64,000 bases of DNA from Virgibacillus ihumii (lineage in GTDB: Bacteria; Bacillota; Bacilli; Bacillales; Amphibacillaceae): positions 434,001 through 498,000 of the forward strand of contig NZ_CACVAN010000001.1 in assembly GCF_902726655.1 (NCBI RefSeq), in the 5' to 3' direction. How positions within the stretch are numbered: position 1 is the stretch's first letter; the number at the start of each line of letters is the position of its first letter. Made by a program: the position numbers and the translations under genes. Positions 10,642-18,774 of this stretch are shown piece by piece. The notes under the pieces are model-generated. The model was not told the DNA's origin. It saw nothing but the letters and a program-made list of their open reading frames with translations, and ran no database searches.

Positions 10642-12165
10642 TTAATTCTTTTTGCGTTTCATTTCCATTTCTTTAGCTTCTTGCCTAAATGCTTTCATCA
10701 GTGAGACTACAATCAGCAGCATTATAACCGCGAACGGAAGAGCTGCAATGATGGAAGCAGTTTGTAATGCCTGAAGACCGCCCTGCCATAATAGTACAGT
10801 GGCAGCAGCAGATTGTATAATACCCCAGACAAATTTCACCTGGTTTGGCGGATAAAGACTTCCACCGGTTGTTTGCATTCCCAGTACGAACGTTGCCGAG
10901 TCTGCAGAAGTGATGAAGAATGTACTGATGAGTAGGATAGCAATCAGAGACATAGCAGTTCCAAGTGGAAATTGCTCCAATACTGCGAACAATGCTGCTT
11001 CTGTTCCGATTTCATTTACATACTGCATAATATTGACATCTTGGAAATGCTCCAGGTTTATGGCAGATCCGCCAAATACAGAGAACCAGATTGCACCGAA
11101 TATGGTAGGTACAAGCAGAACTCCGGAAACGAATTCCCGAATTGTACGTCCCCGTGAAACACGGGCAATAAATGTACCAACAAATGGGGCCCATGCAATC
11201 CACCAAGCCCAATAGAAAATGGTCCAATCTTTAATCCATGTATTCTCCGGATTAAATGGCGTCATACGAAAACTCATACTTGGAAGGTTTTGAATATAAC
11301 TTCCAAACGTTGTTGTAAATAAATTCATAATGAAATTAGTCGGTCCGGCAATCAGCAGAAACAACATTAATGATATTGCCAGGATAATATTTGCATTACT
11401 TAAATATTTAATACCTCTATTTAAACCGGTCATAGCTGAAATCATATAGAGAACTGTAACGATTGCAATAATGATTAACTGCACAGTGAATGTGTTAGGC
11501 ACTCCAAGCGCAAAAGAGAACCCCCCGCTGATTTGAATGGCACCGAATCCGAGTGATGTTGCAACACCGAAAATAGTTGCAAATACAACAATAAAGTCGA
11601 CCACTGTTCCCCAGGCACCTTTTATCCGATCGCCAAATAGCGGTTCAAGTATGGAACTGACAAGTCCTTGTGACTGTCTCCTGAATTTGAAATAGGCCAA
11701 AGCCAAAGCAAGTGTTGCATAGACTGCCCATGGATGTAATCCCCAGTGGAAAAAACTGAACTGCATTGCTGTTTTAGCAGCTTCTCCTGTACCTGGGTCA
11801 CCATATGGAGGTGTGTAATAATGGCTGAGAGGTTCTGCAGCACCCCAAAACACAAGTCCAATCCCCATACCGGCACTAAACAGCATCGCGAACCATGTTA
11901 TATAGGAATACTCTGGTCTTTCTCCAGGTTTACCAAGCCTAATTTTACCGTACTTGGAAAAGATAAGATAGATAGAGAACACGACAAAGGTAGTGGCACT
12001 GAGTAAATAAAACCAACCAAATTTGTTTACGATAAATGCTTGAATAATCGATGTAACATTATTCAAATTGGCATTCGGCAGCACGCTTTTTGGGATTATA
12101 CCCCAAATGACGAAAAGTATTGCTACGATAGCCGAAATCCAAAATACTCTTGTAACTTTCTGCAT
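10642..12165 (-). CDS. opuD: BCCT-family glycine betaine transporter (OpuD-like)
   Basis: 507 residues with twelve predicted membrane segments. The BCCT signature is clear: GMGIGLVFWGAAEPLSHY in segment 3 region and the Trp-rich segment FYWAWWIAWAPFVGTFIARV, followed by SRGRTIREF. These are sodium-coupled importers of betaine or related trimethylammonium compatible solutes; the short termini, lacking long BetP-like tails, resemble B. subtilis OpuD. The precise substrate (betaine, choline, ectoine, carnitine) cannot be read from sequence alone. Single gene; AAAGGAA precedes the ATG. It replaces genes that follow pdhD in B. subtilis (slp, speA). Confidence 0.85.
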   Translation of the reverse strand: MQKVTRVFWISAIVAILFVIWGIIPKSVLPNANLNNVTSIIQAFIVNKFGWFYLLSATTFVVFSIYLIFSKYGKIRLGKPGERPEYSYITWFAMLFSAGMGIGLVFWGAAEPLSHYYTPPYGDPGTGEAAKTAMQFSFFHWGLHPWAVYATLALALAYFKFRRQSQGLVSSILEPLFGDRIKGAWGTVVDFIVVFATIFGVATSLGFGAIQISGGFSFALGVPNTFTVQLIIIAIVTVLYMISAMTGLNRGIKYLSNANIILAISLMLFLLIAGPTNFIMNLFTTTFGSYIQNLPSMSFRMTPFNPENTWIKDWTIFYWAWWIAWAPFVGTFIARVSRGRTIREFVSGVLLVPTIFGAIWFSVFGGSAINLEHFQDVNIMQYVNEIGTEAALFAVLEQFPLGTAMSLIAILLISTFFITSADSATFVLGMQTTGGSLYPPNQVKFVWGIIQSAAATVLLWQGGLQALQTASIIAALPFAVIMLLIVVSLMKAFRQEAKEMEMKRKKN

Positions 12166-12427
12166 TATTCCATTCCTTTCTATGTAGTTTATTGTAGGGT
12201 TGTCTAAAAGAACACATTGTTGTATTTAAACATATGAGGCTAAATTCTTCAACAAAAATATGCTGTCCTTATCTTTACCGATTACGGTGATTCCATTCCT
12301 GCAGATTCTTTAATATATAACCTATTCCTGGATATAATAAACAATTTATTTTTGATCTATAGCCTGGCTTATCCTCAATACGATATAATGGTGAAAACAA
12401 TTGAAAATAGCAAGGAGGGAATTTCCG

Positions 12428-13312
12428 ATGAAGAAAACTGTATGGTTTTTAATGGTGTTATTGTTTTTGACAACAGCTTGCAGTAACACAGGGACAGCTG
12501 ATGAAGAAAATGATGCTGATCAACCAGTCGAGCAAGAGCTGTCAAATGAGCAAGAAGAAGAAAAAAACAATGATTTTGAAAAGGACAAAAATAATAAGCA
12601 AGAAAAAGAGATGAATCAAGCTAAGCAGACAAGTGACGAGGTGCCAAAACCAACATATAAAATAGATGAAGATACATCGTCTGTCATACCATTACAAAAA
12701 AATGTCGATGAAAAAGTGGTTTTACTCACCATTGACGATGCGCCGGATAGATACGCACTAAAAATGGCCAAGACACTTAAGGAAATGAACGCGGGAGCTA
12801 TCTTTTTCGTAAATGGTCATTTTTTGAACACTGATAAGGAAAAGAAAGTCCTTCGCAAAATCCATTCCATGGGATTTGCAATTGGAAATCATACATATAG
12901 TCATGCTTTTCTTCCGGATTTGTCCAAAGCAGAACAAAAGGAAGAAATCATTCGCTTAAACAATCTTATAGAAAAAATTATCGGTGAGAAGCCGAAGTTT
13001 TTCCGAGCACCGCATGGTGAAAACACGAATTATTCCAGGAAAGTAGCAGCTGATGAAGGAATGATCGTGATGAATTGGACATATGGCTACGACTATTTTA
13101 AGCCGTACATGGATGCCGAAAAATTAACTAAGGCGATGGTTACCGGTAAGGGGCCGGCAGTTGATGTTCCATACAGTTTGCTGAAACCGGGTGCCAATTT
13201 GTTGATGCACGATCGAAAATGGACGGCCAAGGCGCTGCCAGCCATTGTTAAAGGGCTCAGGGATAAAGGATATGAAATGGTCGAGCCTGAACAGATTAAA
13301 ACCATACAGTAA
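12428..13312 (+). CDS. Polysaccharide deacetylase family lipoprotein
   Basis: 294 residues. ATG at 12428 chosen because AAGGAGGGA precedes it and it opens directly into a lipoprotein signal (lipobox LTTAC, Cys18); the upstream in-frame TTG would bury this. After a very acidic, low-complexity linker (about 20-80) comes a NodB domain: TIDDAPD (Asp103/Asp104), NHTYSH (His155/His159) as metal site, FRAPHGEN, and LMHD near the C-terminus. Likely a membrane-anchored peptidoglycan or glycan deacetylase acting outside the cell. Substrate not determinable. No obvious terminator; a dispersed repeat follows at once. Confidence 0.85.
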   Translation: MKKTVWFLMVLLFLTTACSNTGTADEENDADQPVEQELSNEQEEEKNNDFEKDKNNKQEKEMNQAKQTSDEVPKPTYKIDEDTSSVIPLQKNVDEKVVLLTIDDAPDRYALKMAKTLKEMNAGAIFFVNGHFLNTDKEKKVLRKIHSMGFAIGNHTYSHAFLPDLSKAEQKEEIIRLNNLIEKIIGEKPKFFRAPHGENTNYSRKVAADEGMIVMNWTYGYDYFKPYMDAEKLTKAMVTGKGPAVDVPYSLLKPGANLLMHDRKWTAKALPAIVKGLRDKGYEMVEPEQIKTIQ

Positions 13313-13317
13313 TTGTG

Positions 13318-13550
13318 GAGGCTGGGACAAAAGTATTTTATCAAAAGAAAATACGAATTAACTTAATTGAGGAATTTAGCCGCTCCGGAAATATACTTCG
13401 CTTTCCGCGGGCGGCTGTTGAGCCTCTTCGTGCTACGCACTCAGAGTCTCATCTAGGCCTTTCCTCCCGCAGGAGTCTACGCATATTTCTCCGCTAAAAT
13501 AGAGTATTGTTCGTTTTTTCTTATACATATATTTGTTTTGTCTCAGCCCC
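13318..13550. repeat. Dispersed ~232-bp element, copy 1
   Basis: Begins GAGGCTGGGACAAAA and ends with the near-complement TTTTGTCTCAGCCCC, giving terminal inverted repeats. The interior contains CGCTTTCCGCGGGCGGC and CTCCCGCAGGAGTCTACG blocks that also fold back on each other. A second copy lies at 15179-15410. It follows the stop codon of the deacetylase gene and encodes nothing convincing. The GC-rich interior resembles widely dispersed non-coding Bacillaceae repeats (from memory). Confidence 0.9.
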
Positions 13551-13611
13551 TTTTTCATAGAAAGAATTTAAGTTTTCTGTTCTTCAATGAACAAAAACAT
13601 AATAACTTTAA

Positions 13612-13622
13612 TATGTTATACT
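13612..13622. promoter_or_regulatory. CcpN box, distal site for SR1
   Basis: TATGTTATACT matches all 11 positions of the CcpN consensus TRTGHYATAYW. It lies 10 bp upstream of the SR1 -35 element and 33 bp (about three helical turns) from a second perfect match. Confidence 0.7.
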
Positions 13623-13631
13623 AATTAAGGG

Positions 13632-13660
13632 TTGATTCTTTTATTGTGTCATATTATAAT
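13632..13660 (+). promoter_or_regulatory. SR1 promoter
   Basis: TTGATT (13632-13637), 17-bp spacer, TATAAT (13655-13660). Transcription should begin near 13667, giving an RNA of about 190 bases ending at the terminator. Confidence 0.8.
13645..13655. promoter_or_regulatory. CcpN box inside the SR1 promoter spacer
   Basis: TGTGTCATATT matches all 11 positions of TRTGHYATAYW and lies between -35 and -10, touching the first -10 base, so bound CcpN would act directly on RNA polymerase. Confidence 0.75.
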
Positions 13661-13707
13661 CATCTTACAATGTTATAATGAATTTTTTGAAAAAGGAGGT
13701 GTGCCAT

Positions 13708-13812
13708 ATGGGTACGATTGTTTGTCAGGATTGTCAGCAGGTAATTGAGCATTTTGATGATGAAAAAGTTACTACTCTTTATGGAACATGTCCGACTTGC
13801 GATGAAAATTAA
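13708..13812 (+). CDS. sr1P: GapA-binding peptide SR1P
   Basis: 34 residues beginning MGTIVCQDCQQVIEHF and continuing DDEKVTTLYGTCP, then TCDEN. This is the SR1P family signature: in B. subtilis the 39-residue peptide binds glyceraldehyde-3-phosphate dehydrogenase GapA and promotes its interaction with RNase J1. Two CxxC pairs (Cys6/Cys9 and Cys28/Cys31) suggest metal binding. AAAAGGAGGT lies 7 bases before the ATG. The tail is shorter than the B. subtilis peptide, as I recall that sequence. RNase J1, the partner enzyme, is encoded about 10 kb upstream in this window. Confidence 0.92.
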   Translation: MGTIVCQDCQQVIEHFDDEKVTTLYGTCPTCDEN

Positions 13813-13825
13813 CGCGAAATAGAGA

Positions 13826-13853
13826 AACTGCATGGCGTCCATGCAGTTTTTTT
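13826..13853 (+). terminator. Terminator of SR1
   Basis: AAACTGCATGG and CCATGCAGTTT form a strong stem with a very short loop, followed by T residues. Confidence 0.92.
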
Positions 13854-13932
13854 GTGCGCGATTTTAGTTAAATTCTAAAGGTAGTTTTTTAAGTAGACTG
13901 CATGGTAAGATGAGAAAAAAGGAGATGCTTAT

Positions 13933-14892
13933 ATGAACTGGAATACAAAGGTTACGGAATTATTCAATATTGATTATCCGATCATCCAAGGGGGGCTTGC
14001 TTATCTGGCTTATGCGGATTTGGCTGCTGCAGTGTCCAATGCGGGCGGGCTGGGGCAAATAACAGCAATGAGTCTTTCCACACCGGATGAATTACGGGAA
14101 GAAATCAGAAAAGTACGGACAATGACCGGCAAGCCATTTGGTGTAAACTTTGCAATTGGTCAGCATGGCAGAGCCTATGAACACATGGTTGAAGTTGCTA
14201 TCGAAGAAAAAGTTTCTGCCATTTCCGTTACTGGTGGAAATCCAAAAGGTGTTCTTGATATGGTGAAAGGCCATCCCATCAAAAAATTGGTGCTGACTGC
14301 TGCACGAAGACAGGCGGAAAAAGCGGAAGAACTGGGTGCCGATGCTGTTATGGTAGTTGGACAGGAAGGCGGTGGTCATCTTGGACGAGGTGATATTGGA
14401 ACGTTTGTACTGACACCGCAAGTGGTGGATTCAGTATCCATTCCGGTAATTGTGTCAGGCGGAATAGCTGATGGAAGGGGGATGCTTGCTGCACTAACAC
14501 TTGGAGCGGAAGGAATTGAAATGGGAACAAGGTTTATTGCAACAAAGGAATGTGTTCATGCACACCAGTCATATAAACAGGCAATATTGGATGCAGACGA
14601 AAATGCGACCGTAGTCATTAAGCGCTCTCTCGGTACACCTGCACGAGCATTAAAAAATGCCTGGACGGACAAGATATTAGATATTGAGGAATCACATGGG
14701 GATTATGATTCATTAAAAGCATACATAAGCGGTCAAGCCAATAAGCGGTATATTTACGATGGGGATGCTGATGAAGGATTCGGCTGGGCAGGACAGAGTA
14801 CAGCGAGAATTAATAATGTCCCGACAGTCAATGAATTAATAACTTCGATGGTTGAAGAAGCTGAATCGGTCGCCAGACGATGGTCAGAGTGA
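13933..14892 (+). CDS. Nitronate monooxygenase family flavoprotein
   Basis: 319 residues. FMN-dependent TIM-barrel protein of the nitronate monooxygenase / 2-nitropropane dioxygenase family, which also contains FabK-type enoyl-ACP reductases. Family blocks seen: IDYPIIQGGLAYLA at the N-terminus, AISVTGGNP, QEGGGHLGRGDIGTF, and PVIVSGGIADGRGM with MGTRFIAT (phosphate-binding end of the barrel). It likely oxidises alkyl nitronates such as propionate-3-nitronate, but a FabK-like role cannot be excluded. AAAAGGAGA precedes the ATG. Twelve bp upstream of yktA, probably co-transcribed. Confidence 0.8.
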   Translation: MNWNTKVTELFNIDYPIIQGGLAYLAYADLAAAVSNAGGLGQITAMSLSTPDELREEIRKVRTMTGKPFGVNFAIGQHGRAYEHMVEVAIEEKVSAISVTGGNPKGVLDMVKGHPIKKLVLTAARRQAEKAEELGADAVMVVGQEGGGHLGRGDIGTFVLTPQVVDSVSIPVIVSGGIADGRGMLAALTLGAEGIEMGTRFIATKECVHAHQSYKQAILDADENATVVIKRSLGTPARALKNAWTDKILDIEESHGDYDSLKAYISGQANKRYIYDGDADEGFGWAGQSTARINNVPTVNELITSMVEEAESVARRWSE

Positions 14893-14904
14893 GGTGGTGA
14901 AAAA

Positions 14905-15174
14905 GTGAGTTATCATTATCCGTTTGACGAGTCTTGGAGTAAACAGGAAATTATTGATGTGGTTCAGTTTTTCAACTTGATTGAAAATGCCTATGAAAAG
15001 CAGGTGAGACGGGACGATGTATTGGCTGCATATAACAGGTTTAAGTCGATTGTCCCTGCAAAGAGTGAAGAAAAAACATACTTCGCAACGTTTGAAAAGG
15101 CGTCCGGCTATAAATGCTATCCAGTTGTGAAACAAGCTCGAAATACTGAGGGAAAGTTTATAAAGATGAAGTAA
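14905..15174 (+). CDS. yktA: UPF0223 family protein YktA
   Basis: 89 residues from a GTG start with GAGGTGGTG just upstream. Matches the small cytoplasmic UPF0223 family (YktA), beginning MSYHYPFDESWSKQEI; a helical protein of unknown function. Position before yktB and suhB is as in B. subtilis. Followed at once by the second copy of the dispersed element, whose fold-back ends may act as terminator. Confidence 0.88.
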   Translation: MSYHYPFDESWSKQEIIDVVQFFNLIENAYEKQVRRDDVLAAYNRFKSIVPAKSEEKTYFATFEKASGYKCYPVVKQARNTEGKFIKMK

Positions 15175-15178
15175 GAAA

Positions 15179-15410
15179 GAGGCTGGGACAAAAGGTGATT
15201 TATCACAAAGAAAAAACGAATTAAAAGGTGGACTCAACCGCTCCGGAAATATACTTCGCTTTCCGCGGGCGGCTGTTGAGCCTCTTCGTGCTACGCACTT
15301 CAGAGTCTCACCTAGGCCTGTCCTCCCGCAGGAGTCTACGTATATTTCCTCCGCTAAAATAGAGTATCGTTCGTCTTTTCTTATACACATACTTGTTTTG
15401 TCCCAGCCTC
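15179..15410. repeat. Dispersed ~232-bp element, copy 2
   Basis: Near-identical to 13318-13550: starts AGGCTGGGACAAAAG, ends TTTTGTCCCAGCCT, with terminal inverted repeats better matched than in copy 1. It lies between convergent yktA and yktB and begins 5 bp after the yktA stop, so it may serve as a bidirectional terminator. Confidence 0.9.
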
Positions 15411-15436
15411 TTTGTCATCTTATTGATTAATTTCCT

Positions 15437-16054
15437 TTACTCCATAGAAATTCTATAGAGTGGCGCAAGTTTTTGGAATGTTTCTTCTGCCTCGTTAATA
15501 AATGCTTTTCCGGATTTCAATACAGGGTCAGTTGGAGTGATATGTTTTCCAATCAGGAATTCAGCTTTTTTTACATTTTTAAAACGGGTGAGTGCTTTCT
15601 CCAAATCAATATCAGATAAAGCCGTTGCATCTTTTTTCATATGATCCTGCGAAATAACAAAATCACCTGGGATGGTTTCTTTTATATCATCTATATGTTC
15701 CAGGAATGTCTCTGCAAAATGCTGCTTGTCCGGCAGTTCATAAATGTAGGCAAGCCACATAAACAAGTGGTCATCAAATAACCCAATTTGAAAATGCGGA
15801 TGTTTTTTGTAGCCGCGCTTATTATGACAGAATGCCATCCAGGTGTCATTTGGCGGGTTCACCGTTCTTCTGGCATGCTGGGCTATATGAACGTACATAT
15901 CATGACCTGTCATGTCTTCAAGATTGTCCGACAGTTTTTCACCGATTGCTTTGAATTTTGGCTGAATGCGTTCCTGAATTGCTTCCATTCGGCTATCTAA
16001 GCCATTAATCTGAAACGCGTTAAAGTCGTTTTTTGAAAATCCTCTGAAACCCAT
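15437..16054 (-). CDS. yktB: UPF0637 / DUF1054 family protein YktB
   Basis: 205 residues. Begins MGFRGFSKNDFNAFQI and carries the family blocks HIAQHARRTVNPPNDTW and FQIGLFDDHLFMWLAYIYE. A conserved Bacillota protein of unknown function, soluble. Same place in the order yktA-yktB-ykzI-suhB as in B. subtilis. Confidence 0.9.
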   Translation of the reverse strand: MGFRGFSKNDFNAFQINGLDSRMEAIQERIQPKFKAIGEKLSDNLEDMTGHDMYVHIAQHARRTVNPPNDTWMAFCHNKRGYKKHPHFQIGLFDDHLFMWLAYIYELPDKQHFAETFLEHIDDIKETIPGDFVISQDHMKKDATALSDIDLEKALTRFKNVKKAEFLIGKHITPTDPVLKSGKAFINEAEETFQKLAPLYRISME

Positions 16055-16259
16055 TTTGTTACATCCTTTCCATGCTGTCTTATTACAAATTATAATTATT
16101 ATTATTAGCTAAGTGGCACTAACAGTCAAGTGTTACCGTTTTTGATGTTTAAAATATTGCAAAAAAGGGGATTGTAATATAAGCAATTGATAATGGGTGA
16201 ACCTTTTACATTGAAGTATCATATATATAATAAAAGCCATCTGAAAGGGTGTGGGTGTA

Positions 16260-16451
16260 TTGAAATATGTAATGGAAGCATTGCGTAAAAAAGAAGCGCA
16301 GGAAAAATTGCCCGTTATTCGAATGGAAATAGATTATGAACTGGTAACATTGCATGATGCACTGCAGGCACATGATCAGGTTGAAATTATAAAATCTAAA
16401 GAGCGTTTGAAAAAATTGCACCAACAGCTTTTGGAAGCGGAAACTGAATAA
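16260..16451 (+). CDS. Small conserved protein, YkzI-like
   Basis: 63 residues, mostly helical and charged, beginning MKYVMEALRKKEAQEKLPVI. I chose the TTG at 16260 because AAGGG lies 10 bases upstream; an in-frame GTG at 16251 is too close to it. Identification with B. subtilis ykzI rests on position between yktB and suhB and a vaguely remembered sequence. No functional motif. Confidence 0.65.
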   Translation: MKYVMEALRKKEAQEKLPVIRMEIDYELVTLHDALQAHDQVEIIKSKERLKKLHQQLLEAETE

Positions 16452-16458
16452 ATGGTTC

Positions 16459-16513
16459 AATGACCCCATGTTACATATGTTCATGTGTTAATGAACAGGC
16501 TGGGGTCATTTAA
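16459..16513 (+). terminator. Long stem-loop after the ykzI-like gene
   Basis: AATGACCCCA (16459-16468) pairs with TGGGGTCATT (16501-16510); inside it TGTTCAT and ATGAACA form a second hairpin. The following T-tract is short, so termination is likely but not certain. Confidence 0.55.
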
Positions 16514-16592
16514 TTGCGGCACGATTTCGTGAATTATACCCTCTAATCTGGTATGATTTAAAATAGACAGGCAACACAATGGGGGATAATAT

Positions 16593-17402
16593 ATGGAATT
16601 GGAAACACGCAATACATTATACAATCAAGCTAAAGAATGGGTTATGGAAGCTGGATCGATTATAAGAGATCAAATTGGTGCTCCTCTTGAAATTAACACG
16701 AAATCAAACCCGAACGACCTTGTAACAACGATGGATAAGAATACAGAATATTTTTTTGTCAGCCGTATAAAACGTGCCTTTCCGGATCATCTGATTATCA
16801 GTGAGGAAGGATACGGTGATGATTTAAAGAATTTAAAAGGAACGGTTTGGATTATTGATCCGATAGATGGAACGATGAATTTCGTCCACCAGAAAAGAAA
16901 TTTTGCTATCTCCGTAGGTATTTATCATGATGGAATTGGTGAAATTGGCCTTGTTTATAATGTGATGGATGATATTTTGTACAGTGCCAAGCGAGGGGAG
17001 GGGGCGTATAAAAATGACTTTAATTTGCCAATGCTTCCTGCTGACAGGAAAATAACTGAATCTATCATCGGAATGAACCATTATTGGTTATGTGAAAACA
17101 GGCTGGTTGATGAAAAAGTAATGGAGCATTTCGTCAGGACGATTCGAGGCACACGTCTTTATGGATCTGCCGCATTGGAGTTCGCTTATGTAGCGGAAGG
17201 AATTATTGACGGGTATATCTCCATGAGTCTGGCCCCTTGGGACATTGCTGCCGGGTGCGTAATTGTCAATGAAGTGGGGGGCATTTCGACAAATGCATGG
17301 GGTGAAGATATTAATTTTCTCGGCAAAAATACAATCGTTGCATGTAATCCCGCGATCCAGCGACGGATTATTGATGATTATTTGCAAAAAGGGAGAAAGT
17401 GA
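16593..17402 (+). CDS. suhB: Inositol monophosphatase family protein
   Basis: 269 residues. Mg-dependent, Li-sensitive phosphatase family. Metal-site motifs present: EEG (71-73), DPIDGTMNF (89-97), and APWDIAAGCVIVNEVGG near the C-terminus. B. subtilis homologue YktC/SuhB hydrolyses inositol-1-phosphate; related enzymes act on NADP or fructose-1,6-bisphosphate, so the true substrate is open. GGGGGAT precedes the ATG. Confidence 0.88.
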   Translation: MELETRNTLYNQAKEWVMEAGSIIRDQIGAPLEINTKSNPNDLVTTMDKNTEYFFVSRIKRAFPDHLIISEEGYGDDLKNLKGTVWIIDPIDGTMNFVHQKRNFAISVGIYHDGIGEIGLVYNVMDDILYSAKRGEGAYKNDFNLPMLPADRKITESIIGMNHYWLCENRLVDEKVMEHFVRTIRGTRLYGSAALEFAYVAEGIIDGYISMSLAPWDIAAGCVIVNEVGGISTNAWGEDINFLGKNTIVACNPAIQRRIIDDYLQKGRK

Positions 17403-17430
17403 CACCGATGTATCGGGTCACTTTCTTTTG
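17394..17430. terminator. Bidirectional terminator between suhB and ylaF-like gene
   Basis: AGAAAGTGAC and GTCACTTTCT form a perfect ten-base stem whose arms overlap both stop codons; the plus strand continues TTTTG. Confidence 0.8.
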
Positions 17431-17588
17431 CGTTTGAGTGATAGTCCAAATCCCATAAAACCGAAGCCTAATAAGATAAATAAAAGTACGAACCAGATGT
17501 TGCGAAAGGCAATCGCAATTCCGACTAAAACAAACATAAGAATTACTAAAGTTGCCAATAACAGCATCGGTATGTTGATATTTTTCAA
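17418..17588 (-). CDS. ylaF: YlaF-like DUF5325 small membrane protein
   Basis: 56 residues with two hydrophobic segments (about 7-27 and 30-49) and a basic tail LKRKRK. Starts MKNINIPMLLLA at a TTG (17586-17588, complement) placed six bases after GAGGTG. Family assignment to YlaF/DUF5325 is from size, topology and position before ylaH; typA (ylaG), which separates them in B. subtilis, is not here. Confidence 0.7.
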   Translation of the reverse strand: MKNINIPMLLLATLVILMFVLVGIAIAFRNIWFVLLFILLGFGFMGFGLSLKRKRK

Positions 17589-17733
17589 TGATGACACCTC
17601 TTCAATCGTAAGCAGTAATATTCTATTCACTTAAGAATATCACAAAATCGACTTTTTTTTAACTAGCATGCAAGAGCAAGATTTAGTATGATAGTAGAGG
17701 AGTTTTAATGAAAGCAGGTAATGGAGGATCTAA

Positions 17734-18051
17734 ATGAATACAAATTTCAGTCCGCTTTTTGACTTTGTTGTTGAACATTTTCATGGTCATGAGTTAGCTA
17801 TATTTTATTTTGCAAATTTAATTTTTGCAGCAATTGCCTATAAACTGGGGTTTGCCCGTCAATTGCCATTATTAAAATCTGTTCTGGTATACATATTGCT
17901 TGCGTTTGGATCAATTATTATTACTTTTTTCAGTGTGGTGGGATATCCGATTACCGAGAGTCTGATTATCATGTCTCTAATTCTGGGCATTTACCGGTTT
18001 CGTTTGCATAAGGAGCGGAAAAGGAAATATGAAACAAAAGAAAAGATCTAA
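17734..18051 (+). CDS. ylaH: YlaH-like membrane protein
   Basis: 105 residues with three hydrophobic segments and a basic, Lys/Arg/Glu-rich C-terminus. Matches the YlaH-like family by sequence and by its neighbours ylaF and ylaI. Function unknown. ATGGAGGA precedes the ATG. Confidence 0.8.
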   Translation: MNTNFSPLFDFVVEHFHGHELAIFYFANLIFAAIAYKLGFARQLPLLKSVLVYILLAFGSIIITFFSVVGYPITESLIIMSLILGIYRFRLHKERKRKYETKEKI

Positions 18052-18084
18052 AAAAAGCTCCCTGATACGGGAGCTTTTTTTAGA
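18047..18084. terminator. Bidirectional terminator between ylaH and ylaI
   Basis: TCTAAAAAAAGCTCC pairs with the arm GGAGCTTTTTTTAGA; T-tracts on both strands. It overlaps both stop codons of the convergent pair. Confidence 0.92.
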
Positions 18085-18283
18085 TTAGACTGTCGCTTTT
18101 CTTTTTTTCTTCATATAAGTGAAATTTACCAGTTGCATGTCGTTGTTTTGTTTTTACACTGATTCGTTGATCACACTCACGGCACAAATACATATGAATT
18201 CTGCGATTCCTTAACCGTTTTGCCTTTAACGACTGACTATCTATATCTTGAATAGTATCACATAGAACACATTTCACCTTCAT
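18080..18283 (-). CDS. ylaI: YlaI family zinc-ribbon-like protein
   Basis: 67 residues. Two CxxC pairs (Cys5/Cys8 and Cys34/Cys37) suggest a structural zinc; the rest is basic. Matches DUF2197/YlaI, a small cytoplasmic protein of unknown function. GAGGTGAG precedes the ATG. Confidence 0.85.
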   Translation of the reverse strand: MKVKCVLCDTIQDIDSQSLKAKRLRNRRIHMYLCRECDQRISVKTKQRHATGKFHLYEEKKKSDSLI

Positions 18284-18417
18284 TTTTACTCACCTCAAAA
18301 AATTAGGCTTCTTTTTTAACTATAACATGACTTGTCTTTGCATAAAAGAAAAGGTTTTACAAGAAAATAGGATGGGAATAGGTAGACCAGATAGCAAAAT
18401 ACAGGAAAGGTGATTTG

Positions 18418-18708
18418 ATGAGAAAAAGGTATATTGCATCGGCAGTAGGAGCAATTGGTGCTGGAGTTGCAGGATATTTACTGAAGAATGAAGAAAACCG
18501 AAACAAATTAAAAGGTAAGGTAGATGCTGTAAAGGATAAGCTGATGGACAATCAGGAGGATTCGACATTAGATGAGGCCGGGAAACCGGACCAGCTGGAA
18601 TCCGACGTGCCGTCACAAGAGGAAAATTCCAAAATGGTGTCAGAAGGGTCACAATTCGGTGTGCAATATTACAATGAAGCAAAGGAAGAGAAGAAAGATT
18701 TAAAGTAA
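18418..18708 (+). CDS. Unrecognised small protein with N-terminal hydrophobic segment
   Basis: 96 residues beginning MRKRYIASAVGAIGAGVAGY, a short Gly/Ala-rich hydrophobic stretch after a basic start, followed by a charged, probably disordered tail rich in Glu, Lys and Ser. It resembles YtxH-type envelope proteins in layout but I cannot assign a family. AAAGGTGA precedes the ATG. It has its own terminator and no counterpart at this place in the B. subtilis yla cluster. Confidence 0.75.
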   Translation: MRKRYIASAVGAIGAGVAGYLLKNEENRNKLKGKVDAVKDKLMDNQEDSTLDEAGKPDQLESDVPSQEENSKMVSEGSQFGVQYYNEAKEEKKDLK

Positions 18709-18709
18709 A

Positions 18710-18750
18710 AAAAGGTGCTTTCTGACTGATTTCAGAAAGCACCTTTTTTA
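18710..18750 (+). terminator. Terminator after the 96-residue gene
   Basis: AAAAGGTGCTTTCTGA pairs with TCAGAAAGCACCTTTTTT; strong stem and T-tract. Confidence 0.92.
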
Positions 18751-18774
18751 ATGGATTTTGCAAGGAGAAATTAT

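Larger units (their letters stand above)
13667..13855 (+). ncRNA. sr1: SR1 dual-function small RNA
   Basis: Inferred transcript from the promoter at 13632-13660 to the terminator at 13826-13853, about 190 bases (B. subtilis SR1 is 205). Identified by the SR1P peptide it encodes, by the neighbourhood downstream of pdhD, and by the two CcpN boxes. In B. subtilis SR1 base-pairs with ahrC mRNA and is transcribed mainly under gluconeogenic conditions. Whether the antisense region is conserved here cannot be judged without the ahrC sequence. Ends are predicted. Confidence 0.8.

Noticed and set aside
13315..13497. A 60-codon frame starting inside dispersed element copy 1
   Set aside because: The sequence is the repeat itself; the frame is not kept in copy 2 and the fold-back structure explains the composition.
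14884..15390. A 168-codon minus-strand frame opposite yktA and element copy 2
   Set aside because: It runs antisense through yktA and into a non-coding repeat; no family resemblance.
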